Notes: generated from the sequence alone by a model not told the origin. 64,000 nt of DNA from Salisediminibacterium beveridgei (GCF_001721685.1 NZ_CP012502.1:1984001-2048000); one strand, 5' to 3'; numbered from the stretch's first letter, positions 26,342 to 37,464 are shown. Translations and numbers: made by a program.

Positions 26342-28363
26342 TTACTGCATATCTGATAATTGCTCATAGGTATATTCATAAGGAGAATCGTCGAATTCTT
26401 CACCATCAACTACGAGAATCAAAAATCCTGATTCTCCTGGTTCCACACTCATCGGTACATCAAATGTTGTAGTCTCTGTGATTTCACGATCAATCACCTG
26501 TCTTGGAACTTGTGAGTTCATATCTGTAACCGAAATCTGAACGCGGTAACGTTCTGGCTCTTCATCATTCACTTCCTCTTCTATTTCAGGAATTGAGACT
26601 TCAAAAGGTACTGTGACTCTGACGGGTTCTTCAGGTTCTTCTTCCTCTTCAGGCTCAGGGCCCATACTGAAAACCACATTCACTGTTGTCGGTTCATCGA
26701 TGCGTGCTCCACGACCCGGGTTTTGAGAAATTACTTTTCCTTCTTCTGTTGAAGGATGATAGTCTTCGTCGAACGACAAATTAATCAATGGTTCATTTTC
26801 AAGAAGCTCAAGAACCTCGTCACGGTTCATATCAGCAAGATTCGGCATAGTAAACACAGGATATTCACTGATGGTCAACGTAACGGATGTGACGGCCGGA
26901 ATCACTTCTTCTCCAGCTTCCGGGTCTTGTTCTAAAACCGTATCCGGATTCGTATCGGTTGTTTCACGGTATTGAATTTCAACTTCATCGAATTCTTCCA
27001 GCAAATTCAAGGCACGTTCTCTTGTTTCACCAGTCACATCAATCATCTGCATTGGCTCCGGGCCTTCACTGACCATCACACGAATCGTGGATTCTTCCTT
27101 CACCATCCGGCCGGCCTCTGGATTATGACTGATGACATGACCTTCTTCGATTTCATCATCAAACCGGTAGTCGGCTTCAACAACCAGGTTTAAATCGATC
27201 AATTGTTCTTCGACTTCGTCAAACGCCTCACCTATCAGGTTATCAGGAATTTCCACATCTTCCACATGCAAAAGTGAAGGAATCCACCAGAACAAAAACA
27301 AGATCACAGCCAGCATCACAAGACCGATGATTGTACCCGTTTTCACCCAAAAAGCTTTTGATCGCTTCTTCTGATTGGACTTTCCTTTGTCTCTTTCATA
27401 ACTCACTGTATCCTGATTCACGGCTCCAGAGCTCACCTTTGTTTGATCGTTATCTGCAAGACTTTCTTTAGAACTGACTGCAGGCATTGCTCTCGTAGCA
27501 TTTTCATCAAACGGCACCGGTACAACGGCTGCCTCATTTACTCTCGAAGGGTCCAAGATCGTATCGAGGTCAGCCAGCATCGTATGTCCTGATAAATAAC
27601 GGTTTTGTGGTTCTTTTGCTACAGCTGTCATGATGAGATTCTCAAGACTTTGCGGAACGAATGATAATTTCTCTTTCACTGATGGAAACGTGTCCTGCAT
27701 ATGCTTGATTGCGATGGAAACTGGTGTATCTGCAGTGAATGGGACATGACCTGTCAGCATTTCATAGGCGACCACGCCCAGTGAGTATAAGTCGGATTGA
27801 TAGGTGACGTATCCACCTCTCGCCTGTTCAGGTGACAAATAGTGAACAGATCCCAATACGGAATTCGTGTGGGTGATGGTAGCATCACTGATAGCCCTTG
27901 AAATACCAAAGTCGGTTACTTTTGCTGTTCCATTCGGGGAGATCAAAATATTTTGCGGTTTGATATCCCGATGCACGATATGATTGTCGTGTGCATGAGC
28001 CACTGCAGAAGTGACCTGTCGGAGAATACGTACCGTCTCTTCCGGAGAAAGCCTCTGATTCGCTGATATATATTCCTTCAACGTCTGACCTTCCACATAT
28101 TCCATCACAATATAGTATTCATTCTCTTCTTCTCCAACATCATAGATGTTTACAATATTCGGGTGAGACATCGCCGCAGCCGAGTGCGCTTCTCTTCGGA
28201 AACGACGAATGAATTCTTCGTCTTCTGCAAATTGACTTTTGAGCACTTTCACTGCAACATCGCGATCGAGGATCAAATCTTTGGCAAGATAGACATCTGC
28301 CATTCCGCCTCCCCCTACTGCACGGATGATTTCATACCGGTCGCTCACTCGCTTTTGGGGCAT
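26342..28363 (-). CDS. prkC: Serine/threonine protein kinase PrkC with PASTA domains
   Basis: Membrane kinase that senses muropeptides and phosphorylates cell wall and translation proteins. The 673-residue protein has the kinase domain (about 10-270: VGGGGMADVYLAKD, VAVKVLK, HRDIKPQNILIS, DFGISRA, SPEQARGG), one membrane segment (about 340-365), then three PASTA domains (about 370-575), an acidic linker of Glu and Pro, and a C-terminal beta-rich domain. The ATG overlaps the prpC stop by one base. The kinase sits beside its phosphatase PrpC as usual. Confidence 0.97.
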   Translation of the reverse strand: MPQKRVSDRYEIIRAVGGGGMADVYLAKDLILDRDVAVKVLKSQFAEDEEFIRRFRREAHSAAAMSHPNIVNIYDVGEEENEYYIVMEYVEGQTLKEYISANQRLSPEETVRILRQVTSAVAHAHDNHIVHRDIKPQNILISPNGTAKVTDFGISRAISDATITHTNSVLGSVHYLSPEQARGGYVTYQSDLYSLGVVAYEMLTGHVPFTADTPVSIAIKHMQDTFPSVKEKLSFVPQSLENLIMTAVAKEPQNRYLSGHTMLADLDTILDPSRVNEAAVVPVPFDENATRAMPAVSSKESLADNDQTKVSSGAVNQDTVSYERDKGKSNQKKRSKAFWVKTGTIIGLVMLAVILFLFWWIPSLLHVEDVEIPDNLIGEAFDEVEEQLIDLNLVVEADYRFDDEIEEGHVISHNPEAGRMVKEESTIRVMVSEGPEPMQMIDVTGETRERALNLLEEFDEVEIQYRETTDTNPDTVLEQDPEAGEEVIPAVTSVTLTISEYPVFTMPNLADMNRDEVLELLENEPLINLSFDEDYHPSTEEGKVISQNPGRGARIDEPTTVNVVFSMGPEPEEEEEPEEPVRVTVPFEVSIPEIEEEVNDEEPERYRVQISVTDMNSQVPRQVIDREITETTTFDVPMSVEPGESGFLILVVDGEEFDDSPYEYTYEQLSDMQ

Positions 28364-29121
28364 CAATTTCGCCCCCTTTCACCGTCATGCTCTGCGATTA
28401 CGAGAGAGATGTTATCTTCTCCACCTAACTCATTGGCCTTATCAATCATTAATTGACCCGCAGTTTGGAGGTCTTCATTATCTTTTAATAAAGTGTGAAG
28501 CATTTCGTCAGATAGTTTGTTCGTTAATCCATCCGTACACAGAAGGAGTCGATCTCCAGATTCCCAGGTTGTCTGATAAATGTCGGCTGAAACTCCCGGG
28601 TTTGTTCCAACTGCTTTCGTTAACATATGTTTTCTAGGGTGATTCTCTGCTTCATCCAAAGTAATTTGTCCTGCTCTGTATAGTTCTGCCGAAACAGAAT
28701 TATCCATTGTAACCTGATGAAATTCATCTTTATCATAGGAGTAATGATATACCCTTGAATCCCCGATATTACCTACGATCAAATGATCGTTTACGCAAAC
28801 AGTGGCAGTGAGGGTCGTTCCCATTCCCTCGTATTCCTTATGCTGTTGCGCATATTCATAGACTTTCTTATTTGCATAAAGCATAGCCTTCTCCAGCCAT
28901 GACAGCCATTCTTCCTGAGTCATTTTAGACGTTTCGTCCCATTCGTACTCCATGACCCTTACGCTCATGGCACTCGCCACATCTCCTGCACTATGTCCCC
29001 CCATCCCATCAGCAACTACAGCTAATGCATGAGATTCCATTTCCCCATGAGGAGTGAAGCTTCCTGAGTCTTCATTATAGGGCCTCACTCTGCCCCTGTC
29101 TGTCATATACAGTCCGTTCAC
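28363..29121 (-). CDS. prpC: PP2C-type protein phosphatase PrpC
   Basis: Manganese-dependent phosphatase that opposes PrkC. The 252-residue protein has the PP2C metal motifs DRGRVRPYNEDS, VVADGMGGHSAGDVAS, GDSRVY, LLLCTDGLTN and GGEDNISLVI. It lies 22 bases after rsmB. The rlmN gene that separates these two in B. subtilis is missing here. Confidence 0.97.
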   Translation of the reverse strand: MNGLYMTDRGRVRPYNEDSGSFTPHGEMESHALAVVADGMGGHSAGDVASAMSVRVMEYEWDETSKMTQEEWLSWLEKAMLYANKKVYEYAQQHKEYEGMGTTLTATVCVNDHLIVGNIGDSRVYHYSYDKDEFHQVTMDNSVSAELYRAGQITLDEAENHPRKHMLTKAVGTNPGVSADIYQTTWESGDRLLLCTDGLTNKLSDEMLHTLLKDNEDLQTAGQLMIDKANELGGEDNISLVIAEHDGERGRN

Positions 29122-29143
29122 ATCAATCCCTCTTTTCCCCAGT

Positions 29144-30505
29144 TCACTGTTTCAATATTGCAGTCATATAAAATCCATCGGTGCCATATTGAGCGGGTAT
29201 CAACTGAATACCTGTTTCGTTCGCCATCGGAGAGGTTCGGATTTCTTCTGGCAAACGTTTTTCAAATCCTGGTTCAATTATTGCATCCGGGTGTTTTTTC
29301 AGAAAATCCTTTACCTGATTTTCATTTTCTTCTCTGTCAACGGTGCAAGTACTGTAAACCATTATTCCACCTGATTTCAGTAGAGGCCATACATGATCGA
29401 GTATATCTCTTTGAATCACTGTCAAACGCTCAATATCCTGTTCAGATTTAGACCATTTCAAATCCGGCTTTCTTTGGATTACACCAAGACCCGAACAGGG
29501 CACATCTAATAGAATACGATCAAAAGATGCTTCTTCGAATGCAGTTGAAACTGTTCTGGCATCTTGTAAAACGGGTTGAATCATTGAAATTCCCAGTCGT
29601 TCTGCCTGAGACTGAATGAGCTTCACTTTATGCTCATGTATATCCAAACTGATCAATTCCCCTTGATTATCCATGCGTTCTGCAATATGCGATGATTTCC
29701 CTCCAGGCGCTGCGCAGGCGTCCAACACTCTTTCCCGCGGTTGCGGGTTTAACAGCTGAGTGACAAGCATCGATCCTTCATCCTGAATCGAACAACGGCC
29801 TTCTTTGAAAGCTTGAGTTTTACTGATTACGCCTTTCGTAACACGTATGGATTCATCCAGCCAAGGCCCTGCTTCACAGTTCATCCCTGAATCAACCCAT
29901 TCCTTGATCAGCTCTTCCCTGACCGTTAACAGCGTGTTCACCCTTGCTGATGTAATCGGATAAGACAGGTTTCCTTCAGCAATACGCCGGGCAATTTCCT
30001 CTCCATATTGCTCGATCCACCGTTTAATCATCCAATCCGGGTGACTCGTTTCAATAGCGATTTTCCGAAACTCAGGAGATATTCCTGACGTATCAGGAAG
30101 CCCTTCACGTTGAATGGCTCTCAAAATACCATTCACCATGCCGGAAATTCCTTTATGACCTCTTTTTCCAGCGATCATGACAGCTTCATTCAAAACCGCA
30201 TGGTCCGGCACACGATCCAGGTAGACCATTTGATACACACTGAGTCTCAAAAGGATCAGCACCCAGTTTTCTAATTTATCCAGTGGTTTTTTTGAATAAC
30301 CACCGATATAAAAATCCAGTTTTCGTTGATACTGAAGGGTTCCATAAACCATTTCGGTCAATAAAGGAATATCTTTTTCTGAAAGTTCTTTTTTCTTGAC
30401 CGTTTCATCTATGAGCAAATGGCTATATGCCTGTTGTTTAGCGATTTTGATCAAAACATCCAATGCTGCATTTCTTACATTGCCTGTACGGATTTGATTA
30501 TTCAT
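29144..30505 (-). CDS. rsmB: 16S rRNA (cytosine967-C5)-methyltransferase RsmB
   Basis: Methylates C967 of 16S rRNA. About 453 residues: an N-terminal NusB-like helical domain (1-140, [22 protein letters not shown]) and a C-terminal Rossmann methyltransferase with [15 protein letters not shown] (SAM site), [10 protein letters not shown] and [12 protein letters not shown], the two catalytic cysteines. The start is not certain: two adjacent ATGs and a GTG follow AGGTG; I take the second ATG for its spacing. The start region overlaps the fmt stop. Confidence 0.95.
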   Translation of the reverse strand: MNNQIRTGNVRNAALDVLIKIAKQQAYSHLLIDETVKKKELSEKDIPLLTEMVYGTLQYQRKLDFYIGGYSKKPLDKLENWVLILLRLSVYQMVYLDRVPDHAVLNEAVMIAGKRGHKGISGMVNGILRAIQREGLPDTSGISPEFRKIAIETSHPDWMIKRWIEQYGEEIARRIAEGNLSYPITSARVNTLLTVREELIKEWVDSGMNCEAGPWLDESIRVTKGVISKTQAFKEGRCSIQDEGSMLVTQLLNPQPRERVLDACAAPGGKSSHIAERMDNQGELISLDIHEHKVKLIQSQAERLGISMIQPVLQDARTVSTAFEEASFDRILLDVPCSGLGVIQRKPDLKWSKSEQDIERLTVIQRDILDHVWPLLKSGGIMVYSTCTVDREENENQVKDFLKKHPDAIIEPGFEKRLPEEIRTSPMANETGIQLIPAQYGTDGFYMTAILKQ

Positions 30506-31448
30506 CATTTTCACCTAATCGTTCACCTTTCCGCAACTGTCTTCCTGCTCCTTGCAGAAATGCAGCAGAATCCTGTGGTTTTTTTCCTGACGGCTGTAAT
30601 TTGGTCAACCGGATCACCTTGCCGTCTCCGCAGACAACTTCCAATCCATTATTTGCAATTTCCGTAATAGTTCCTGGCTTCAAGGATGAGCTTTGATGTG
30701 CACTTTCAGCCTCCCATATTTTCAAGCGTTCCCCACGTAACATCGTATGTGCCACAGGCCATGGGTTCAGTCCCCTTATTTGATTTAAAATGGATTTCGC
30801 AGGTTTGCTGAAATCGATACGCTCCTGCTCTTTTTTTATATTTGGAGCAAATGTGACAAGATTTTCATCCTGCTTAACCGGGGTTAATTCATGATTCATC
30901 AGTTTCGGAATCGTATCAATGAGTAATTCAGCACCTGCTTTGCTTAATTTATCATGCATGGTACCCGTTGTATCCGTTTCATCGATTGGAACGGAACATT
31001 GTGTAAGAATTTCACCAGCATCGAGTTGATCTGCCATATACATGATGGTGATGCCGGTTATTTCTTTCCCATCCATGACTGCATAGTGAATCGGTGCACC
31101 GCCTCTGTATTCAGGAAGCAAAGAAGCATGAACATTGATACAACCATGCTTGGGACTAGTAAGTATTTCAGGAGGCAAAATTTGACCGTAAGCGGCTGTT
31201 ACAAGTAAATCCGCCTGCTCATCAACCACCGGTTTTGCCTCCTCCGATTTCTTTATTTTTTCAGGTTGATAAACTTTCAAACCATGTTTTTCAGCGGCTG
31301 TTTTCACCGGTGGTTTCGTTAAGACCTGTTTTCTGCCTTTTGGTCTGTCCGGCTGAGTGACGACCATGGCGATATCATAACCTTCTTCAACCAACGCATC
31401 CAATACAGGAACCGCAAAATCGGGTGTCCCCATAAAAATGATTTTCAT
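30498..31448 (-). CDS. fmt: Methionyl-tRNA formyltransferase
   Basis: Formylates initiator Met-tRNA. The 316-residue protein has [16 protein letters not shown], the active-site [19 protein letters not shown] with conserved Asn and His nearby (INVHASLLP), and a C-terminal OB domain. Upstream in-frame starts exist and overlap priA; the Met at 31448 fits the family. The deformylase gene def, usually between priA and fmt in B. subtilis, is absent here. Confidence 0.96.
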   Translation of the reverse strand: MKIIFMGTPDFAVPVLDALVEEGYDIAMVVTQPDRPKGRKQVLTKPPVKTAAEKHGLKVYQPEKIKKSEEAKPVVDEQADLLVTAAYGQILPPEILTSPKHGCINVHASLLPEYRGGAPIHYAVMDGKEITGITIMYMADQLDAGEILTQCSVPIDETDTTGTMHDKLSKAGAELLIDTIPKLMNHELTPVKQDENLVTFAPNIKKEQERIDFSKPAKSILNQIRGLNPWPVAHTMLRGERLKIWEAESAHQSSSLKPGTITEIANNGLEVVCGDGKVIRLTKLQPSGKKPQDSAAFLQGAGRQLRKGERLGENDE

Positions 31449-31462
31449 TCCCTTACACATCC

Positions 31463-33883
31463 TCACAACATCATATTCGGACTTGTATCAACAGTAACCT
31501 GCAGTCCACCTTTATTCAACTCACCGTCAAATAATTGATACAGATTACGAAGTGTTTCCGTCAAATTTGGTTCAATCTTATATTTTACCATGCATTGATA
31601 CCGATATCTATCTTTGATCCTGGCAATGGAAGATGCCACAGGTCCATAGATTTTCGCCTGATCAGACAGATTATTTTTCAGGTAGTTCGCAATTTTTTCA
31701 GTTGCCAAGACCGCCGCGTCCAAAGCTTCATCACTGACATGAATCAGAACGAGAAAATAGTAGGGTGGATATCCTGCCTGTTTTCTCATGAGCATTTCCT
31801 TTTGAAAAAATCCTGTAAAATCATGCTTTGTAACATCTTGAATACTGTAATGCTCAGGTGTATAAGATTGAATGATTACTTCCCCGGCCTTTAGATGACG
31901 GCCTGCTCTGCCACTGACTTGAGTCAATAGTTGAAATGTGCGCTCGCTGGCCCGGAAATCCGGCAGGTGAAGCATGGCATCTGCTGCGAGGACTCCGACC
32001 AGTGTGATGTCAGGAAAATCAAGCCCTTTTGCAATCATTTGTGTACCGAGCAAAATATCTGCTTCATGGTTCCCAAATGCTGAGAGTAATCGTTCATGAG
32101 ATCCTTTTCTTCCCGTCGTATCCACATCCATCCGAATCACTCTGGCTTCGGGGATCACCTCCTGCAATTCCTCTTCCACCTTCTGCGTACCGGTTCCGAA
32201 ATAGCGTATCGCATCGCTGGTGCACTCCGGACATTGATGTGGAACGGTATGATGATAGCCACAATAATGGCATTGCAATTGATTAATCGGCTGATGATAA
32301 GTAAGTGAAATATCACAGTGGGGGCATTCAGCCACATAACCGCAATCCCGGCACATGATGAATGTAGAATAGCCTCTTCGATTCAAAAACAAAACGATCT
32401 GCTCTTGTTTCTCTATCCTGTTTCGCATTCGTTCGATCAGTGCGTCGGAGAACATAGAACGGTTTCCATGACGCAACTCGTCCTTCATATCCACAATTGT
32501 GACATCGGGCATGGCTACATCATTTACTCTTCGTTCCATTTCCAAAAGGGTATATACCCCTTTTACTGCGCGAGCATAACTTTCCAATGAGGGTGTTGCA
32601 CTACCGAGTATCACCGGGCAATGATACAGCTCAGCTCGTTTAATCGCAACATCCCTCGCATGATATCTCGGTTCTTCTTCTTGTTTATAACTGCCTTCAT
32701 GTTCCTCGTCGATGATAATCATGCCAATGTTTTGAAAGGGGGCAAACACTGCTGATCGAGCACCAACGGCCACATCCACTTCACCTTTTCGAATGCGTTG
32801 CCATTCATCATATTTTTCACCTTTGGATAATGCACTGTGAAGAACTGCCACACGTGAACCGAAACGTTCTTTAAAACGGGTAACCATTTGCGGAGTCAGA
32901 GATATTTCCGGGACAAGCATAATCGCTTCTTTTCTTTTTTTCAGAACCTTTTCAATCGTCTGCAGATAAATCTCGGTTTTCCCGCTTCCTGTCACACCTC
33001 TTAACAGAAAAATTTCACTCCGTTCCTCCTCAATCGCAGGGAGAATACGTTCAAATACTTCCTGCTGTTCCGCCATCAATTCCATATTTGTTGTCTGTTT
33101 GAACTCACGACCTTCGTAAGGGTCCCGCCCGATTACTACATCGGTCTTTTCCACCCACCCTTTTTCTTCAAGGCCTTTAATCACAGAACTGCTCACACTT
33201 AACTGTTTCAGTGGATAGTGATCCGTTTCCTGTTCACTTAACCATTGAACGATTTCAGCTTGTTTTTTTGTTCGCTTTGCTAAAGTTAAAAAGGCTTCTT
33301 CAGATGTCTTGGGATCCCTGATCAGACGGACATGACGTTCTGTTTTTGTTGTTTCTCCCGTTGCAACAACGGGTTCAACACGAACGAAACCATCATTGAT
33401 TGCCCTGGACATTTCTTTATGCTCAAATGTCGTCGCATGTTTATACCAATCGTCCCAATCCAGCAGCGGTTTATCTTGAAATTGTTTCAATAAAAACTCA
33501 CGATCGCTTTCACTGCAATCAACATCATCATTGAGTATCAAGTGTTTTCTGTAATTCGCTCTCATCGCCGAAGGTAGCATCGACTTCAAAACGGAAATGT
33601 GATTAGACACGGCATGATTCTTCAACCATACGGATAATTCAATCAGCTCTGTCGTTAATGGGGGGACCAGGTCGGTCAGCGAATCCAGCGCTTTTAATTT
33701 GTCGTTTGAAATGGAAGAATCCTGTCCGATCGAGAGAATAAAACCTTGGACTTTTCGGGGGCCAAAAGAGACAACCACTCGCATTCCGGGCGTTGCCAAT
33801 GGCTCATACTCAGGAGGGACAAGATAATCAAATTGCCTGTCCGTCTGTTTTGCAGAGACATCCACAATAATCCTTGCAATCAT
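31463..33883 (-). CDS. priA: Primosomal protein N' (replication restart helicase PriA)
   Basis: Helicase that reloads the replisome at collapsed forks. The 806-residue protein has the N-terminal DNA-binding domain, the helicase core with [29 protein letters not shown] and ARDVAIKRA, the zinc-binding [13 protein letters not shown] and CHYCG...CPEC region, and QVSGRAGR near the C-terminus. Its start overlaps the coaBC stop by four bases. Confidence 0.97.
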   Translation of the reverse strand: MIARIIVDVSAKQTDRQFDYLVPPEYEPLATPGMRVVVSFGPRKVQGFILSIGQDSSISNDKLKALDSLTDLVPPLTTELIELSVWLKNHAVSNHISVLKSMLPSAMRANYRKHLILNDDVDCSESDREFLLKQFQDKPLLDWDDWYKHATTFEHKEMSRAINDGFVRVEPVVATGETTKTERHVRLIRDPKTSEEAFLTLAKRTKKQAEIVQWLSEQETDHYPLKQLSVSSSVIKGLEEKGWVEKTDVVIGRDPYEGREFKQTTNMELMAEQQEVFERILPAIEEERSEIFLLRGVTGSGKTEIYLQTIEKVLKKRKEAIMLVPEISLTPQMVTRFKERFGSRVAVLHSALSKGEKYDEWQRIRKGEVDVAVGARSAVFAPFQNIGMIIIDEEHEGSYKQEEEPRYHARDVAIKRAELYHCPVILGSATPSLESYARAVKGVYTLLEMERRVNDVAMPDVTIVDMKDELRHGNRSMFSDALIERMRNRIEKQEQIVLFLNRRGYSTFIMCRDCGYVAECPHCDISLTYHQPINQLQCHYCGYHHTVPHQCPECTSDAIRYFGTGTQKVEEELQEVIPEARVIRMDVDTTGRKGSHERLLSAFGNHEADILLGTQMIAKGLDFPDITLVGVLAADAMLHLPDFRASERTFQLLTQVSGRAGRHLKAGEVIIQSYTPEHYSIQDVTKHDFTGFFQKEMLMRKQAGYPPYYFLVLIHVSDEALDAAVLATEKIANYLKNNLSDQAKIYGPVASSIARIKDRYRYQCMVKYKIEPNLTETLRNLYQLFDGELNKGGLQVTVDTSPNMML

Positions 33884-35091
33884 GAACCCTGCCTCAAAAA
33901 GAAATTGGTCAACGCATCAAGAAGTGCAGTTGCCACCATTGCTTTTGTCTGTAGCGGGATCTTTTCTTCCCGACCATTCCTGAAGTAGAGCATCACTTCA
34001 TTCGTATCGCCATCAAAGCCATGCCCTGCTTGAGTAATGTTGTTCACAGCAATGGCATCAAGATTTTTGTCCCGTAATTTATTTTTTCCGTACTCTTCTG
34101 TTTTTTCCGATTCAGCTGCAAAACCTACTAAAATTTGCTGTTGCTTTTTTTCGCCCAGACTTTTCAAGATATCATGCGTTTTCTCCATTTCTATGTGCCA
34201 GTTGTCCTGATGTTTTTTTACTTTTTCCTGGACGATCTCGGATGGCCGATAATCCGCTACTGCCGCTGCTTTTATTACCATATCCGTTTCTTCAAACCTA
34301 GCGTTTACGGCTTCCCACATTTCTTTCGCATTGTTCACGTCCACACGATGGACCCCATGAGGGACATCAAGCATAACCGGGCCTGAGATCAAAGTCACTT
34401 CTGCCCCTCTGGCTGCTGCTTCTTCTGCGATGGCATAACCCATTTTTCCAGAAGACCGATTGGTGAAATAGCGCACCGGGTCAACCGGTTCAATCGTCGG
34501 TCCAGCTGTCACAAGAACCTTTTTACCATGCCATTCAGGGTTTTCCTGATATTTAAAAAAATGATCAATCACGGCTAACAAATCTTCAGGTTCCGCCAAA
34601 CGCCCTTTGCCCGTGTAGCCACAGGCTAAATAACCATCATCTGGTTCGATCATCCGGCAGCCATATCCTTCGAGAGTTTTCATGTTTTTTTGAACAGCCG
34701 GATGTTCATACATATGTACGTTCATAGCTGGTGCAATCAAAATCGGTGCAGTTGTTGCCAATAGAGTTGTTGTAACCATATCATCACCAATGCCGTTGGC
34801 AAGCTTTCCGATCAAATTGGCTGTTGCAGGGGCAATCAGTACCACATCCGCCCAATCGGCAGCATCGATATGTGCAATTTTCTCCGGCTCGGGTTCATCA
34901 AAAGTATCATCATACACATAGCCTCGGGACAGAGCTTGAAATGTTAAAGGCGTAACAAACTTCTCCGCAGAATCTGTCATGAGGACTTTCACTTCATAAT
35001 CCTGCTGGACCAGTTTACTAGTTAATGCGGCAGCCTTAAATACGGCAATCCCACCGGATACACAAAGAAGAACACGTTTTTTCTCACCCAT
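33880..35091 (-). CDS. coaBC: Bifunctional phosphopantothenoylcysteine decarboxylase/synthetase
   Basis: Two consecutive steps of coenzyme A synthesis. The 403-residue protein has the flavin-dependent CoaC half (1-185, VSGGIAVFKAA, PAMNVHMYEHP, GYLACGYTGKGRLAEP) and the CoaB half (190-403, TAGPTIEPVDPVRYFTNRSS, then NKLRDKNLDAIAVN). It has its own promoter after the rpoZ terminator and starts the run coaBC-priA-fmt-rsmB-prpC-prkC-rsgA-rpe. Confidence 0.97.
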   Translation of the reverse strand: MGEKKRVLLCVSGGIAVFKAAALTSKLVQQDYEVKVLMTDSAEKFVTPLTFQALSRGYVYDDTFDEPEPEKIAHIDAADWADVVLIAPATANLIGKLANGIGDDMVTTTLLATTAPILIAPAMNVHMYEHPAVQKNMKTLEGYGCRMIEPDDGYLACGYTGKGRLAEPEDLLAVIDHFFKYQENPEWHGKKVLVTAGPTIEPVDPVRYFTNRSSGKMGYAIAEEAAARGAEVTLISGPVMLDVPHGVHRVDVNNAKEMWEAVNARFEETDMVIKAAAVADYRPSEIVQEKVKKHQDNWHIEMEKTHDILKSLGEKKQQQILVGFAAESEKTEEYGKNKLRDKNLDAIAVNNITQAGHGFDGDTNEVMLYFRNGREEKIPLQTKAMVATALLDALTNFFLRQGS

Positions 35092-35131
35092 GTTGTCTCA
35101 TCCTTTCAAACCAACTTTCACTTATGGGTCC

Positions 35132-35160
35132 ATTATACATGATTCATGACTGTTGCTGAA
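35132..35160 (-). promoter_or_regulatory. Candidate promoter of coaBC operon
   Basis: On the minus strand TTCAGC and a perfect TATAAT are spaced by 17 bases, about 40 bases before the coaBC start and just after the rpoZ terminator. Confidence 0.6.
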
Positions 35161-35164
35161 GTAT

Positions 35165-35197
35165 AGAAAAAAAACAACCAGCTTCAGCTGATTGTTT
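35165..35197 (-). terminator. Intrinsic terminator overlapping the rpoZ stop
   Basis: On the minus strand AACAATCAGCT and AGCTGGTTGTT form a stem with a two-base loop, followed by eight T. The 5' arm lies in the last codons of rpoZ, so the stop codon is inside the hairpin. Confidence 0.85.
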
Positions 35198-35414
35198 CAT
35201 CTTCATCTTCGATTTCAATTTTTTTGTAGCTTAAAATGCCTTGATCAATTTCTTCAAGGGAGCGTCCTACAAAGTTTGGGGATGTAGATTTAACAGTCAT
35301 ACTTGCTGTATCCGGAAAATCACGAAGCTGTCTTGCACGTTGCGATGAAACGGTCACGAGGGTATACTTCGAATCGATTTTATTCATTAATGAATCAATA
35401 GATGGCTTTAACAT
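35184..35414 (-). CDS. rpoZ: RNA polymerase omega subunit
   Basis: Small subunit that stabilises RNA polymerase. The 76-residue protein begins [20 protein letters not shown] and has the helical core [11 protein letters not shown] and [18 protein letters not shown]. It lies eight bases after gmk, the usual gmk-rpoZ pair, and ends in a strong terminator. Confidence 0.95.
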   Translation of the reverse strand: MLKPSIDSLMNKIDSKYTLVTVSSQRARQLRDFPDTASMTVKSTSPNFVGRSLEEIDQGILSYKKIEIEDEDETIS

Positions 35415-35422
35415 TTGTCATG

Positions 35423-36034
35423 TCACTCCTTCACGAGTTCTTTATAAAGATGGATTAAACGGTCTTTTCTGCAATTCTCAGCTGTGACAATGGATTTGAT
35501 GCGTTCAACGGCGAAATCGACTTTGTCATTTTCCACCACATAATCGTATTGATCCATCAGATCGATTTCTTCACGAGCCACATTCATCCGGTTATCGATC
35601 AGTTCGCGGGATTCTGTGCCCCGTCCTTCGATACGATTTCTCAATTCATTCAGATTCGGAGGCATCAGGAAAATGAAAACTCCTTCAGGAAATGTTTTTT
35701 TGACCTGGAGTGCCCCTTGCACTTCGATTTCCAAAATCACATCATGGCCTTCATGAATCATTTTTTCGACGTATTCTCTTGGTGTTCCATAAAAATTATC
35801 GACGTACTGTGCATATTCCAGCAATTCTCCATCCTGGATCATCCGCTGAAATTCGTCTTTGGATTTATAAAAGTAATTAACGCCTTCCTCTTCACCTTCC
35901 CGGGGTGCTCTTGTCGTGGCAGAGACGGAGTAGCGGATGTGTGTATCGTGTTCACGAAGCGCACCGCATACCGTTCCTTTTCCAACACCGGAAGGCCCGG
36001 ATAATACTATCAGCAGTCCTTTTTCACGTTTCAT
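35423..36034 (-). CDS. gmk: Guanylate kinase
   Basis: Phosphorylates GMP to GDP. The 203-residue protein has [13 protein letters not shown] (P-loop), [21 protein letters not shown] (GMP binding) and [14 protein letters not shown]. The upstream gap to remA holds a candidate promoter and a GC-rich hairpin. Confidence 0.97.
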   Translation of the reverse strand: MKREKGLLIVLSGPSGVGKGTVCGALREHDTHIRYSVSATTRAPREGEEEGVNYFYKSKDEFQRMIQDGELLEYAQYVDNFYGTPREYVEKMIHEGHDVILEIEVQGALQVKKTFPEGVFIFLMPPNLNELRNRIEGRGTESRELIDNRMNVAREEIDLMDQYDYVVENDKVDFAVERIKSIVTAENCRKDRLIHLYKELVKE

Positions 36035-36070
36035 TAAATTTCACAACCTCTGCATTCATTTCACTAACTC

Positions 36071-36100
36071 AGTGTATCATGAACCTGTTAAATCTGCCAA
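36071..36100 (-). promoter_or_regulatory. Candidate promoter of gmk-rpoZ
   Basis: On the minus strand TTGGCA and TACACT are spaced by 18 bases, about 36 bases before the gmk start. Confidence 0.5.
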
Positions 36101-36108
36101 TGCAGAAT

Positions 36109-36137
36109 TCAAAGCCGCCGTAAGCCGGCGGCTTTGA
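36109..36137. other. GC-rich hairpin between remA and gmk
   Basis: CAAAGCCGCCG and CGGCGGCTTTG form an 11-pair perfect stem around a short loop. Neither strand has a T run after it, so it is not a standard intrinsic terminator; it may stall polymerase, protect a 3' end or mark RNA processing. Confidence 0.6.
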
Positions 36138-36149
36138 AAAATAGATACT

Positions 36150-36419
36150 TCATTCTTCTGATGCATCTTCTTTACTTGATATTACTCTTTGAGCGACGGT
36201 TTCCGGCTGAACCGCCGATAAAATAACATGATCACTATCAGCAATAATAACAGCACGGGTTCTGCGCCCGTATGTCGCGTCAATCAGCATATTTCGATCT
36301 CTTGCATCTGAAATAATCCGTTTAATTGGTGCAGATTCCGGGCTGACGATTGATATGATCCTGTTTGCTGAAACGATATTCCCAAAACCTATATTAATCA
36401 GTTTAATATCCACAATCAT
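36150..36419 (-). CDS. remA: Extracellular matrix/biofilm regulator RemA
   Basis: DNA-binding regulator that activates matrix operons and osmoprotection genes in B. subtilis. The 89-residue protein matches the DUF370 family: [21 protein letters not shown] at the start, [31 protein letters not shown] in the middle. The position between yloC and gmk is conserved in Bacillales. Confidence 0.95.
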   Translation of the reverse strand: MIVDIKLINIGFGNIVSANRIISIVSPESAPIKRIISDARDRNMLIDATYGRRTRAVIIADSDHVILSAVQPETVAQRVISSKEDASEE

Positions 36420-36448
36420 TCTCCTATCACGATCAGTATTGTTTAGTC

Positions 36449-37330
36449 TTATTCAATGTTTTGAATCTGTTCTCTTATTTTTTCCAACTCAGATTTCACA
36501 GATACAACTAGGTGATTGACATCAAGGTGATTAGCTTTGGAGCCAATGGTGTTGACTTCTCGATTCATTTCCTGCATCAGAAAATCCAGTTTGCGACCAA
36601 CCGGTATTGATTCATCAGTCATGGTTTTGAACTGATCAAGATGACTGTCCATTCGAGTCAACTCTTCTGCATAATCACTCTTCTCTGCAAAAATTGCCAC
36701 TTCCGTCAGAACTCTTTGTTCCTCAAATGAACCAAATTGATCCACCAATTCCTGCATTCGTTTTTTCAATCTGAGCTCATACTCTTTTGCTGCAACCGGG
36801 GCCAGATCTCTCAATTGATTAAGAAACGAATCCAGTGTTTCTAACCGGGTTTTCAAATCATCATGTAAAGCCCGCCCTTCTTCGCGGCGCATCAAATGAA
36901 GCTGTTCCACTGCTTCAGTCACCGCCACCTCTACTGTCCCAGTCAATTCATCGGCGACCGCTTCGCGTTCTTGGACTGTCACAACATCCTCATGGACAAG
37001 CAGCTCCTTCACGGGAAATTCACCACTTGAATCGGATCGTTCTATCATTTGTTGATAAACGCCGAGATATTGATCAAAGATTGCCCAGTCTACAACAACC
37101 TGGCGTTCAGTTCCGGCAGACCCATGAAGATTAATGAATACATCTACTTTACCTCTGCTTACAAACTGACTGATCAGTTTCTTCAGGCGATCTTCAAGGA
37201 ACAGCAATTGCCTTGGCAGACGTATGTTAATCTCCGAATATCGATGATTAACGGCCTTCATCTCCACTGTGACCACACTATTACCCATTTCCTTTGAGGA
37301 TCGTCCGAATCCTGTCATACTCTTCATCAT
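36449..37330 (-). CDS. yloC: YicC/YloC family endoribonuclease-like protein
   Basis: YicC/YloC proteins are conserved; members have been reported to act as endoribonucleases. The 293-residue protein begins [12 protein letters not shown] and has [19 protein letters not shown]; the C-terminal DUF1732 part ends [29 protein letters not shown]. It diverges from rqcH. No B. subtilis-type difference is visible in length. Confidence 0.93.
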   Translation of the reverse strand: MMKSMTGFGRSSKEMGNSVVTVEMKAVNHRYSEINIRLPRQLLFLEDRLKKLISQFVSRGKVDVFINLHGSAGTERQVVVDWAIFDQYLGVYQQMIERSDSSGEFPVKELLVHEDVVTVQEREAVADELTGTVEVAVTEAVEQLHLMRREEGRALHDDLKTRLETLDSFLNQLRDLAPVAAKEYELRLKKRMQELVDQFGSFEEQRVLTEVAIFAEKSDYAEELTRMDSHLDQFKTMTDESIPVGRKLDFLMQEMNREVNTIGSKANHLDVNHLVVSVKSELEKIREQIQNIE

Positions 37331-37436
37331 TCATATCACATCCACTTTTACTAGTTTAACGAATTTTGTTCCTGACAACAAGTAACTCACGAAATCTCTT
37401 TTTCTTTACTATAATACCAGAATTGATACAGCTCGT

Positions 37437-37464
37437 TTGTTTATGAACATAATTTTGCTATAAT
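37437..37464 (+). promoter_or_regulatory. Promoter of rqcH
   Basis: A perfect TATAAT at 37459-37464 with TTGTTT 16 bases upstream, about 40 bases before the rqcH start codon. Confidence 0.65.
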
